Shown in pieces: positions 7,583 to 16,464 of a DNA stretch of 64,000 nt. Below the pieces are notes generated by a model. The model had not been told where the DNA came from, did no database searches, and saw nothing but the letters and a program-made list of their open reading frames with translations. The position numbers were made by a program, and so were the translations under genes. The stretch covers positions 1-64,000 of the forward strand of contig DLHS01000017.1 in NCBI GenBank assembly GCA_002483345.1. Reading direction: 5' to 3'. This DNA comes from Bacteroidetes bacterium UBA7662 (lineage in GTDB: Bacteria > Bacteroidota > Bacteroidia > UBA7662). Position 1 is the stretch's first letter. Each line of letters starts with the position of its first letter.

Positions 7583-9079
7583 ATGTTTGAAAAGATAAGG
7601 AGATACATCCTGCAACTGGAATCACTGCATGTTCCGGATAAATGGATGGGTTTGATTCTTTTCGGCATCAGCATGCTGTTGCGTTATTGGTGGCTGGACG
7701 CACGCGATTTATGCATAGACGAACCATTCAGCGTATACCACGCCCAGAAATCGCCCCTTGAAATTATCCGTTTAAGCGTAAACACCGAGCCCAATCCACC
7801 GCTGTATATGCTGCTGCTGCATTTTGTGATGCAGCTTTTCGGAGACAGCGTGTGGAGCGTACGTTCGCTTTCCGTGATTTTCAGCAGTCTGACAGGTATA
7901 CTGGTCTACAGCCTTGCCAAACGATTCAGCAACATAAGCGGCGGGTTAATCGCCTGGGTGTTATTTACCTTTTCTACCATTCATTTTTTGTATGGATCAG
8001 AGGCCAGGGCATATCCCCTGTTCCGGTTCGAGTTTATGTTGCTGCTCTGGTCCTGGGTAAAACTGCAGCGAGAAGCCCATCGCAGGGGATTGTGGCTATT
8101 ACATACGGGCACAGCCCTGTTGTTGCTTTACACCCATTATCTGGGGGCTGTTATTTTAGGGGTAGGCGGTGCCCTTTCACTTCTTTTCGGGCGTGACAGG
8201 GCCTTCCGGCTCACGTTGATCAAGTCTTACGCGCTGGCTGGCCTGCTCTGGTTGCCTTTGGTGATTCCTGCCTGGGATGTAATTGTACATCGCGGAGAAA
8301 ATAGCTTACACCAGCTTCCGGAGTTTATGTATTTCAAACACCAGCTGGTAAGCACCTGGAATGACCGGGTAGGTTACGACCGTTTTATGGGTTTGTTTTT
8401 AGTTGGTTTGTTTTTCTTGTTCTTCACAGATTATAAAGAGCGTAAACCACTGGCTTTTCTGGCTTTGTATGGCCTTGTATGTTATGGTCTTTTATTCTTC
8501 GGATCAAAGTGGGTATGGTTTTTTAGTGACAATTATTTACTATTCACCACACTTCCGGTAATGGTAGTGTTTGGCATCATGGCGGGAAAGGGTTTTCGTG
8601 TTTTTCCTGTAATCACTACCCTCCTGCTGGCATGGGTCATGGTTCCTGTCCTGAGCCATTTTAAGCCTGTTCCCAAAAATATCACCTACAGAGAAGTTCA
8701 ACAATCTGTCAGGGAAGTACAAAAACTTCGTCAGGCGCAGGAACCTGTATTCCTTTTTCCAGCCTGGACAGAATTACGGTACCTGTATTATGCTAATCGC
8801 AGAATATTTCAAATGGCATATTCAGATATTGAAAGAGCATTGGTAATTAATGAACATTATAAAATAGAACTGAGCGAAGAAATAGTACCCAGACTCAAGG
8901 GTAAAAGATCCTTTATTCTCTATCTGGATGAATATACCGGAACAAACCCCATCGGAACACTCCCAGCAGGCTTCCGTGTGCGTGACAGTGTCTTAATACC
9001 AGAAGTATACCTGATTCTTTATTGTGAAGCTGATTCAAATCTATTTATGGCATCCACAGAAGCTACAATTTTAAATTGA
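7583..9079 (+). CDS. GT39-like membrane glycosyltransferase (ArnT/PMT-type GT-C fold)
   Basis: This 498-residue integral membrane protein has many hydrophobic segments and the N-terminal acidic pair expected of GT-C enzymes, Asp46-Glu47 in LCIDEPFS. The following segment TEPNPPLYMLLLH is the usual second loop of the GT39/ArnT family in Bacteroidota. Such enzymes transfer a sugar from a polyprenyl-phosphate donor on the periplasmic face; the acceptor cannot be told. It starts three bases after parC but reads as part of the glycan block that follows. The final 130 residues look soluble and probably form a periplasmic domain. Confidence 0.82.
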   Translation: MFEKIRRYILQLESLHVPDKWMGLILFGISMLLRYWWLDARDLCIDEPFSVYHAQKSPLEIIRLSVNTEPNPPLYMLLLHFVMQLFGDSVWSVRSLSVIFSSLTGILVYSLAKRFSNISGGLIAWVLFTFSTIHFLYGSEARAYPLFRFEFMLLLWSWVKLQREAHRRGLWLLHTGTALLLLYTHYLGAVILGVGGALSLLFGRDRAFRLTLIKSYALAGLLWLPLVIPAWDVIVHRGENSLHQLPEFMYFKHQLVSTWNDRVGYDRFMGLFLVGLFFLFFTDYKERKPLAFLALYGLVCYGLLFFGSKWVWFFSDNYLLFTTLPVMVVFGIMAGKGFRVFPVITTLLLAWVMVPVLSHFKPVPKNITYREVQQSVREVQKLRQAQEPVFLFPAWTELRYLYYANRRIFQMAYSDIERALVINEHYKIELSEEIVPRLKGKRSFILYLDEYTGTNPIGTLPAGFRVRDSVLIPEVYLILYCEADSNLFMASTEATILN

Positions 9080-9148
9080 AGTCCTTTTTCATCAGCCCAC
9101 CAGCATAGACATTTGAGAGTATGTCCTTCTGCTCAGAATACTCCTCTA

Positions 9149-9910
9149 TCAAAACCACTTTCTAAGGTTATAGCTCAACAAAATTCCCAGTTCGTTAGGA
9201 ATGAGTCGGTGTGCACCGTACTTCAGCAAAGCTTTAGTCTGTTCAAGCCGGATGCTGCCTTGGTGTTGTTGCAATACTTTGTTGATCCGCCCCAGAGAGG
9301 TATGCCGTTTGATAGTCCACCTCCTGTTAACAAAAGGCACTTCTTCGGAACCGTAGAGCTGAAATCCGGTTCCCAGAAGCATATGATATCCTGCCTTTTT
9401 AGCGAGTTTAAGGGTTACGCGGTTGTATTTACCACCTGGCAAAGCAAAAATAGTTGGTTCCACGCTCAAGTACTGTCGGAAAGTTTCCCGCGCTTTGATC
9501 AATTCACGGTACTGGGCTATTGGTTTCAGCGCGTTGAGATAAGTATGAGAATAGCCATGCGGCCCTACTCTATGTCCGGCTTCGATTAATCTACTATAAG
9601 CTTCCCGTTTTTCCTGACTCCGCTGCAATTGTTCGGCAGGGATAAAAAAGGAAGCCTTGAAACCGAATTCTTCTAAAAGGGGCATCACAACCTGAATGTC
9701 CGAATCGTGTCCATCGTCGAAGGTAAGAGAAACTGTTGGCTGTCCGGCCGGCAAAAGTGGTTCGCCCAATAAGATGACCTTATATTGCGCCAGTTTAAGC
9801 AGAAGCAAGTGCTGCCGGAAAACCTCCCCAGTCACCGCATATACATGATCCTCGTGATAGATTCTTTCTCCCGGATTAATGGCATGATAGTTCAGGATAA
9901 AATAAAACAT
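9149..9910 (-). CDS. Polysaccharide deacetylase (NodB homology domain)
   Basis: This 253-residue protein carries the metal-dependent carbohydrate esterase family 4 fold. The NodB motifs are seen as Asp65-Asp66 (TFDDGHDSD), His118 and His122 (GPHGYSH) and the ALPGGKYN segment. It removes N- or O-acetyl groups from polysaccharides. No signal peptide is evident, so it may act on a lipid-linked precursor in the cytosol or be exported by another route. It lies six bases downstream of a methyltransferase on the same strand, and both belong to the envelope-glycan block. Confidence 0.88.
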   Translation of the reverse strand: MFYFILNYHAINPGERIYHEDHVYAVTGEVFRQHLLLLKLAQYKVILLGEPLLPAGQPTVSLTFDDGHDSDIQVVMPLLEEFGFKASFFIPAEQLQRSQEKREAYSRLIEAGHRVGPHGYSHTYLNALKPIAQYRELIKARETFRQYLSVEPTIFALPGGKYNRVTLKLAKKAGYHMLLGTGFQLYGSEEVPFVNRRWTIKRHTSLGRINKVLQQHQGSIRLEQTKALLKYGAHRLIPNELGILLSYNLRKWF

Positions 9911-9916
9911 TACCTC

Positions 9917-10888
9917 CTATTTAGTTTTCCATTTCTGTTGCAAAATCTGGACGCCGTACACCAAATGAGCATGGCTTATTCGTAACTCCAAGCGGTTAAA
10001 AACCAGAAAATCAGGGTGTAGCTTCTGACGATCAAGTGCTTCCAAAGTCTCCTGATTAACTTCACAAACCAGTTGTTGCATACCCAAGGCATCGAATACC
10101 TGTACGAAGGAAGGTAGTCGAAGCCTGTTCTGATAGTTGATTCGACCGGTCAGAAGACGCCATTGTCTGTTAGAAAATCGAAGATAGTTGAACGGACCGA
10201 TACCCGAATCCCAATGACTGTTTTGATCAGTCATGTCAATGAAGTGGGACATCAGACCATCCGGCCTCATCCGATTCAGACAGTCTTTCAGAATGACAGG
10301 AAGATCCTGCTCCCGGATATTGCTCAACGTATTATTTGATATAATGTAATCTGATCCTCCTTCAAAGGAAGGTAAAACTGCCAGTCCGTTTGGACTATAT
10401 TCGATATGCAAGTCAGAAAGTCCTTCCCGGAGGGTTGCAAAATCCTGTTCAGCCCATCTGCTCAGCTTATCAATTCTTTCCGGCAGAAAACGGTTTCCAA
10501 CTCCTGATATGTTGGATTTAAGAACAGATAAAAATTTCCTGACTGTTTCATTTAAATTTCTCAGCGTCAGATGCGGCTGATGATCAAAGGTTTGAATACT
10601 GTCTACCCCGGCCAGAAAAAGGGTTATTGGCACAATGGGATGCCAGCCTGTGCCAATTTCCAGACAACGGGTCGGAATTTTTCCGGAACTGTATTGTTCG
10701 TAGTAGCCCAAATGCGTAAATCCGTGGGCAAGGCGATTGAAAAAGTACTCATCGCTCAGCCAATCTCCCTTTCTCATCGTCCGCTGAGCAGCTGTATTCA
10801 GCCGGTAACCACCAGGTAGTGCAGAAAATCCCTTTTGAATCAACGTCTTCAGAAGCCATATTGCCATCTCCCCAAAATAAGCATCCAA
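9917..10888 (-). CDS. Class I SAM-dependent methyltransferase
   Basis: This protein of up to 323 residues has a recognisable SAM-binding motif I, LEIGTGWHPIVPI, followed by an acidic residue after the next strand (TFDHQPH). The later ISNNTLSNI segment fits motif IV in a Rossmann-fold methyltransferase. The substrate is not known, but its position beside a polysaccharide deacetylase and membrane glycosyltransferases suggests a glycan or lipid-linked sugar. The start is uncertain: an internal Met at 10867 (MAIWLLKTL) may be the true one, because an overlapping reading frame runs through the extreme 5' end. Confidence 0.78.
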   Translation of the reverse strand: MDAYFGEMAIWLLKTLIQKGFSALPGGYRLNTAAQRTMRKGDWLSDEYFFNRLAHGFTHLGYYEQYSSGKIPTRCLEIGTGWHPIVPITLFLAGVDSIQTFDHQPHLTLRNLNETVRKFLSVLKSNISGVGNRFLPERIDKLSRWAEQDFATLREGLSDLHIEYSPNGLAVLPSFEGGSDYIISNNTLSNIREQDLPVILKDCLNRMRPDGLMSHFIDMTDQNSHWDSGIGPFNYLRFSNRQWRLLTGRINYQNRLRLPSFVQVFDALGMQQLVCEVNQETLEALDRQKLHPDFLVFNRLELRISHAHLVYGVQILQQKWKTK

Positions 10889-11201
10889 ATTGATTCCGCA
10901 ACATACTTTACATCACTGCAACCTGAGCATGGACTTAAGACATATCTGTACATTATCAAATCATCCCAACGCACTCCGATGGGTCTATGACACAACGAAC
11001 ACCTCAATTCAGCAGTGGGATTAAAAACTAAGGTTGGGATCTGCACCAAGAATCAACTGGATACACATAGAAAGGATTAACGAACAACCTGTGATCTGAT
11101 TATTTAGAAGTAAAAAAGTCAATGTGAAGTTTTATCAAAGTTGTAAATATGCTCGTGTGTTTTTTTTTGTTATCTTCAATAACAACTTAAAAGTTAAGGT
11201 T
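10889..11201. other. Intergenic region with a weak minus-strand open frame
   Basis: This gap separates the divergent methyltransferase and DUF5060 genes. It contains most of a 66-codon minus-strand frame (10849-11049) with two CxxC pairs, CSLC and CSGC. The frame overlaps the methyltransferase start in another frame and has no recognisable family, so it is not called as a gene. The right half is AT-rich and should contain the promoter of the DUF5060 gene. Confidence 0.5.
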
Positions 11202-14200
11202 ATGAAAACAAATACCCTGATAGGACTTATGATGTTCTTTCTCAGTACTGTAACCGCACTTGCTCAGGAAGAACCTGTTGAAGACGGACCTGCCAAGTTT
11301 GAGGTTACAGTATTGAATGTTCCTTCTGAAATACAGACTTGCGAGAAATTTGAACTGACCTTCCAAATAGAAGATCTTGACCAGCACCTTACAAGCCATT
11401 ATGACAAAATCAATGCTGAAATCGTAGAAATCAAATGCAAGTTTACACATAGCAGTATAGCAATAACTGTAAATGCTTTTTATGCAAGGATGTATGATTT
11501 TGAAAATCTATCCTGCAGCACTGTCACCAGTTCTATGAATGCTGGTATCACCCATGTAACGGCGCTAAACTACTATGAAAACGGCACCCCTGACGTCCTG
11601 GAAGGATATGATGGAGTATGGCTGGCACGTTTTTTACCCAAAGTAGCTGGTGAGTGGGCTTATGAGATTTCAGGGACAGTTTACTCTTATCTGGATGAGA
11701 ATTTTATTGAGGTAGAACTTACCTCCGGAGAATTTGAGATTCAGAGTGGATTACTCAACTGTTATGATTACTATTTCAATCATAAACCAGGTATTCTGCA
11801 CAAAAATGGAGTCCCGGTTATTCCTATTGGGGAAAGCATAGCAAACGATGAATCACAGGTACTTAACACCACACCTGCACTAAACAATGGCTCATTGTAC
11901 AGACCTATAGTACAGGGAGGCGTCTGTTTATATAAGGAGGCAATAGATGAGCTCCATGCGAAAGGAGGGAATTACTTTCGCATCAATTTGTTGCAATTGA
12001 TTAACAGAGATGAAAAAGTAATTACAAGCAGTACCCTTTACCCGCTTGTAGATACTAACCAGGGGCCATTTGATTTTACCGATATACTCCTAGATTATTC
12101 CAATCTACAACGATTCGATATCATTTTTGAATACGCCAGAAGCAAAGAAATTGCTGTAAAACCCATTGCCACAACTAAAGATCTTTTCGGATTTCAAGAC
12201 GATGTCCTACTCCCATACAATCCTTTCCGTTTTTTTGCCCATGGGGAAAACAAAGAACTGTACAACTTACAAAACACCGAGCTTCAATTGCTCCTTAGAA
12301 ACTGGTTGAGATACATCATCTCCAGGTATGGTTATCTGGACAATATCATGGCTGTACAACTCATGAACGAACCTTGGAATGTAAAGGATACTACAAAAGT
12401 TTATATAACAAACGCTCAAGTTCGAAGTGATATGATCGAATGGTATTGCGAGACCGTTTCATATCTGAAAAGCCTGAAACCAACATTATTGGTATCTACA
12501 GGATGGCATGCTGAAGACCTTGCATCGACTGTCCCTGAACATCAGGCATTTGCCGGTGTCCTGAGTAGTTGCGGTACAGATATAGATATTATTGATGTTA
12601 TAGAAGGAGTTCACGGTAACAGCTGTTACAATTGGGATGATGCCAATATTGCAAGTACGATATTTGGTTATACACCGGACACCTTGACTGCAGATATAAG
12701 ATTCAACTCCAATCCTCACTTAATACGCAAACACAATTATACCAGCTGGAAAATGCATAAAATTTATAATTACGACTTTAATGTCCAGTACGATAGTTTC
12801 TGGGGTGGGGAAAATGCTTCAGGGGGAGATGAGTCTTTTGCAGGAACGGATCCATATGGCTTTTCCTACAGCAGCTATCTTTACAGTTCTTTTTTTTCCG
12901 GTTCATTCGCTTCTGTGGCACCGTTATCTTGGTATGGAGATATGCACAATGGTTATTCCCGTTCCAAGCTTGGTAAAGTTGGTCCCATTTCCTGTACTGT
13001 TCAAGAAAAGGGATATTGGCCCAATTATACTACCTCCAATCTCTACAAATACAACAATGGGTACTGGCTTAATTCAATGGAAGCATTCAAGTCCTTCACA
13101 TCCGAGTTAAAATACGTTGATGAACACGAATGCTACAATAATCTGGAGGGTGGAACCAACAAAATACGTATTTACAATTTTGTTAACCCCTCCTCTACCA
13201 TCACCTTCAGATATGATGCATACGTCTGTTATGAAAAAACAGAAGAGACCAATGTCTATCTTACAGGATACGTCATGGATACATCCTATTCATTATCTGA
13301 ATTGTATGTGGGGGGTCGTTATGACTACGTCCGGAACTTAAATCCCGCACAGAAACCCTCACACGAAACCAACCTGTTTGCTGTAGTTGAAGTTCCTTAT
13401 GCTGGATGTTATAAGGTCAGGTTTTTTCGTCGCAGCACTTCTGCACTGACTGAGCTCAGTTCCGCTTATCCGATGTCATATGTCGAGAACGGGAAGCATG
13501 TCATACTGTTTGACCTCCCTACCTTAAACGGTGATTTTGGCGACATAACTTTTACAGCGGAAAACACCGGGATTCCAATACAATCTTTTGGGAATGTTAC
13601 CAATGTGTCACTGGATAATCTCATTGTGAATTGCCTTACACACAACCCTTTGATTCAACTGGGAGATTTTTGTGAAAATCCTCCTAGTACGGAGAGAAGA
13701 CTGTGTTTTGAAATTGGTGTTTTCAACATGACCAATTGGCAAGTGGACAATAGTTACCCCGTCAAATATTTCTGTCTTGACTATACAGACTATTCAGCGA
13801 TCAGCAGTTTCTATCTGAATGATCTTTTCAGCCTTACCAGCAGTTTCAGTACCTGGCCCGCAAACTGGCAATCCAACGGCTCATATGTGGATTACCAGTG
13901 TTCTATAGGATCAGGCTCCTGCATAACCAAACAAGTCCTTCCAACTAACCGAAACTACTACCTCAAAGTGGCCTCTTACTACCCCTGGAGGGAAAATTAT
14001 GCGCTTTTCAATTTTATTGACAATCAAACCTGTTATGAGGACACCGATCCGGGTGAAGAGGAGGAAGGATTAAAAGCTGGTTCACCCGAAGCCACCATCG
14101 GAGAGCATAAGAGCATTTTACTGAACTCTTCAAATGCTGTTCATACCTTTGTTCAGGATCTGATAAACGATACCGGATCAGGTGCGAGATATCATCTGGT

Positions 14201-14336
14201 CAACACTTTGGGACAACAAGTCAGCTATTCAAGGGACGATTTTGCCAAACTTAGCCTTTCCTCGGCAGGCATTTATTATCTATTGGTCCATGATGGAGCC
14301 AAACAGCAGACCTTCAAAATTCTGGTTACCAACTAA
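11202..14336 (+). CDS. Secreted DUF5060/glycoside-hydrolase-like protein with T9SS sorting domain
   Basis: The protein has about 1044 residues. It starts with a signal peptide (MKTNTLIGLMMFFLS, cleavage probably after ALAQ). An N-terminal beta domain of DUF5060 type follows. A TIM-barrel-like region comes next, with QLMNEPWN at about residues 386-393, whose Glu is the usual acid/base position in clan A glycosidases. Further beta-rich regions precede a C-terminal type A T9SS sorting domain (final 90 residues, ending in GIYYLLVHDG and FKILVTN). It should be exported by T9SS and attached to or released from the cell surface, acting on a polysaccharide. The ATG at 11202 is preferred over 11124 because it gives the clean signal peptide. 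The gene is visibly more AT-rich than its housekeeping neighbours. Confidence 0.83.
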   Translation: MKTNTLIGLMMFFLSTVTALAQEEPVEDGPAKFEVTVLNVPSEIQTCEKFELTFQIEDLDQHLTSHYDKINAEIVEIKCKFTHSSIAITVNAFYARMYDFENLSCSTVTSSMNAGITHVTALNYYENGTPDVLEGYDGVWLARFLPKVAGEWAYEISGTVYSYLDENFIEVELTSGEFEIQSGLLNCYDYYFNHKPGILHKNGVPVIPIGESIANDESQVLNTTPALNNGSLYRPIVQGGVCLYKEAIDELHAKGGNYFRINLLQLINRDEKVITSSTLYPLVDTNQGPFDFTDILLDYSNLQRFDIIFEYARSKEIAVKPIATTKDLFGFQDDVLLPYNPFRFFAHGENKELYNLQNTELQLLLRNWLRYIISRYGYLDNIMAVQLMNEPWNVKDTTKVYITNAQVRSDMIEWYCETVSYLKSLKPTLLVSTGWHAEDLASTVPEHQAFAGVLSSCGTDIDIIDVIEGVHGNSCYNWDDANIASTIFGYTPDTLTADIRFNSNPHLIRKHNYTSWKMHKIYNYDFNVQYDSFWGGENASGGDESFAGTDPYGFSYSSYLYSSFFSGSFASVAPLSWYGDMHNGYSRSKLGKVGPISCTVQEKGYWPNYTTSNLYKYNNGYWLNSMEAFKSFTSELKYVDEHECYNNLEGGTNKIRIYNFVNPSSTITFRYDAYVCYEKTEETNVYLTGYVMDTSYSLSELYVGGRYDYVRNLNPAQKPSHETNLFAVVEVPYAGCYKVRFFRRSTSALTELSSAYPMSYVENGKHVILFDLPTLNGDFGDITFTAENTGIPIQSFGNVTNVSLDNLIVNCLTHNPLIQLGDFCENPPSTERRLCFEIGVFNMTNWQVDNSYPVKYFCLDYTDYSAISSFYLNDLFSLTSSFSTWPANWQSNGSYVDYQCSIGSGSCITKQVLPTNRNYYLKVASYYPWRENYALFNFIDNQTCYEDTDPGEEEEGLKAGSPEATIGEHKSILLNSSNAVHTFVQDLINDTGSGARYHLVNTLGQQVSYSRDDFAKLSLSSAGIYYLLVHDGAKQQTFKILVTN

Positions 14337-14363
14337 CCAAATCCTGAACTGAACATGTGGATT

Positions 14364-14386
14364 GCCCCGGAAACGGGGCTATCTTT
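14364..14386 (+). terminator. Hairpin terminator after the DUF5060 gene
   Basis: GCCCCG and CGGGGC form a six-pair GC stem around a GAAA loop and are followed by a T-rich tract. It lies 27 bases after the stop codon and before the next ATG at 14405, which argues against the earlier in-frame start at 14357 for the next gene. Confidence 0.75.
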
Positions 14387-14404
14387 ATTATCCAAATTCA
14401 GTTT

Positions 14405-16300
14405 ATGCGTCCTGTAAATAGAATACCTGTCCTACTCATCATTCTTGCTTTTTGGTTAACCGGGTTTTTCCAGTATGCCAACTGGGGCAACAAAAAAGGA
14501 AATGACAGCATTACGTGGGATACTTATGGATACTATTTGTATCTGCCTGCTTTTTTCATTTATGATGACCCTGGGCTTGAACGCCTGGACTGGGTTCAAT
14601 CTTTGCGGACTAAATATGAGGTAAGTTCTACCCTTTACCAGATTGCTCCGTATGACCATAACGGGAAGCATATTCTGAAATACAGTTCAGGCCTTGCTTT
14701 CGTATACCTGCCAGGCTTTCTGGTTGCCCATGCACTTGCCCCTTCAATGGGGTTTGAACAGGATGGTTTATCTAAACCCTATCAGGTAGGGGTGGCATGT
14801 TCAAGTTATTTCTGGATACTTCTGGGGTTATTTTTGCTTTCAGGCCTGTTACATAGGTATTTTTCACCAATAGCAGCAAATTTAGCCCTGATTTGTACTG
14901 CTATGGCAACAAATCTGTACGAGATTGCGACCATAGACCCCCATTTGGTTCACGGTGTGCTTTTCGGAATGTATGTTTTGGTATACTGGCTGAGTATCAA
15001 ATGGGTAGAAAAAAAGACATGGCTCACAACCCTGGGATTGGGTTTTTTTATCGGCTGGTGTGTACTTATTCGACCTACCTCCGCCCTGCTGGTACTTATT
15101 CCTGTATTACTCTTTTTGAGCAAAGCTAAATCCGTCAAAGATGCCCTCGGAAACATTATTCAAAGTTTTGATAAGATTATTGCGATTGGAATTCTGATCA
15201 CAGGCATTTTCAGTATCCAAATGATGTACTGGAAGTTCTCGGGCGGAAATTGGTTCATTTACAGCTATACGGAGGGATTTGACTGGTTGACACCTTATAT
15301 TATACCATTCTTGTTCAGCTTCAAAAAAGGATGGCTTATCTACACTCCCATCATGATTTTTGCTCTATCAGGTTTTTTCTTGCTTCTACAGACTAAAAAA
15401 CCACTTTATCTGACGCTTGTTTTCTTCTGCCTTGTATTTCTGTATGTTATGTCTTGTTGGGAAACCTGGTGGTATGGTGGTAGTTTCAGTCAGCGCGCAA
15501 TGGTCGAAAGTCTGGGGTTCTGGGCCTTTGGTTTTGCCGCCTTTTTTCAATGGCTCCAAAACAAAAGAAACCGGATACTCTGGGGTATATCGTTGACTTT
15601 ACTGGGTAGTTGCATTTATCTGAATATTTTTCAGTCTAACCAATATTATAATGGCATTATAGATCCGGAACGGATGACGAAAGCTTATTATTCTGCTGTC
15701 TTTCTCAATAATGAACGGCCTGATAATGCCGATGATTTACTGGAGGTTGACCGGGTACTGTTTTCCGGAAAAACCCCTGACTTAAAGAAATATACCTTAA
15801 GCAAGACATACCTGATACAACTGGACAGTCTTAACGGCAGCGACCCCATTCAGAAGGCATTTGCCGATGCCTGGCAAAAACATATGGATGACAATCAGAC
15901 CGACACAGCCTTCAAAAATGGTCTGCATATCTCTCCGGGATTTGAGTTCAGTGATATTGCCAAACTACCTTACTATCTGTTTTCTGGAAAAGATCATTTT
16001 TGGTTGAAAGGAACCCTGACCTTTCGCTATAAAAACGAGCCAAAAACAAATCCTTTCGCGTTGGTCGGTTCTTTTCACCATGGTGAAAGAACCTATCAGT
16101 ACATGGCTTATGGCACTGATACGGTGAGTCAACCATTAGCGGAAAGTCAGAAAATAGACTTCTGGTACATTACCCCCCACCTTAAAAACAAAACTGATGA
16201 TTTCCATTTCTATTTTTGGAACTACGGAAAAGCCGACGCGCTGATAGAAAGTCTGGCACTTGAAATCTGGGAACCTAATGTAAGTCATGTAAGCTGGTAA
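14405..16300 (+). CDS. GT-C-like polytopic membrane protein with extra C-terminal domain
   Basis: This protein of about 631 residues has roughly ten membrane segments. It resembles GT39-type glycosyltransferases: an acidic residue lies in the first outer loop (WDTYGYYLYLPAFF), and a characteristic LFSFKKGWLIYTP segment comes near the last helices. It is a clear paralogue of the gene at 16465, sharing both segments. Unlike that paralogue it carries about 170 further residues, a probable periplasmic beta-rich domain (from about residue 470). The donor and acceptor are unknown. The ATG at 14405 is chosen because the earlier frame runs through a terminator hairpin. Confidence 0.72.
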   Translation: MRPVNRIPVLLIILAFWLTGFFQYANWGNKKGNDSITWDTYGYYLYLPAFFIYDDPGLERLDWVQSLRTKYEVSSTLYQIAPYDHNGKHILKYSSGLAFVYLPGFLVAHALAPSMGFEQDGLSKPYQVGVACSSYFWILLGLFLLSGLLHRYFSPIAANLALICTAMATNLYEIATIDPHLVHGVLFGMYVLVYWLSIKWVEKKTWLTTLGLGFFIGWCVLIRPTSALLVLIPVLLFLSKAKSVKDALGNIIQSFDKIIAIGILITGIFSIQMMYWKFSGGNWFIYSYTEGFDWLTPYIIPFLFSFKKGWLIYTPIMIFALSGFFLLLQTKKPLYLTLVFFCLVFLYVMSCWETWWYGGSFSQRAMVESLGFWAFGFAAFFQWLQNKRNRILWGISLTLLGSCIYLNIFQSNQYYNGIIDPERMTKAYYSAVFLNNERPDNADDLLEVDRVLFSGKTPDLKKYTLSKTYLIQLDSLNGSDPIQKAFADAWQKHMDDNQTDTAFKNGLHISPGFEFSDIAKLPYYLFSGKDHFWLKGTLTFRYKNEPKTNPFALVGSFHHGERTYQYMAYGTDTVSQPLAESQKIDFWYITPHLKNKTDDFHFYFWNYGKADALIESLALEIWEPNVSHVSW

Positions 16301-16464
16301 GCTCACCTATTCAGCCTTATGTATTTGCCTGCTGTTTTCAATAAATTTATGGTTTTTTTGTACTGCTAAAATTTCTGAGGTAAGGGTTTGTATTACATAA
16401 GATTAACTTCGTTGGCTAATGTAATCATACGCCTGACCCTGTTGGCATCCTAAATCTGATAAAT

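Noticed and set aside
14357..14404. Earlier ATG start for the GT-C-like protein
   Set aside because: The added residues would be encoded by the terminator hairpin of the preceding gene and delay the first membrane segment.
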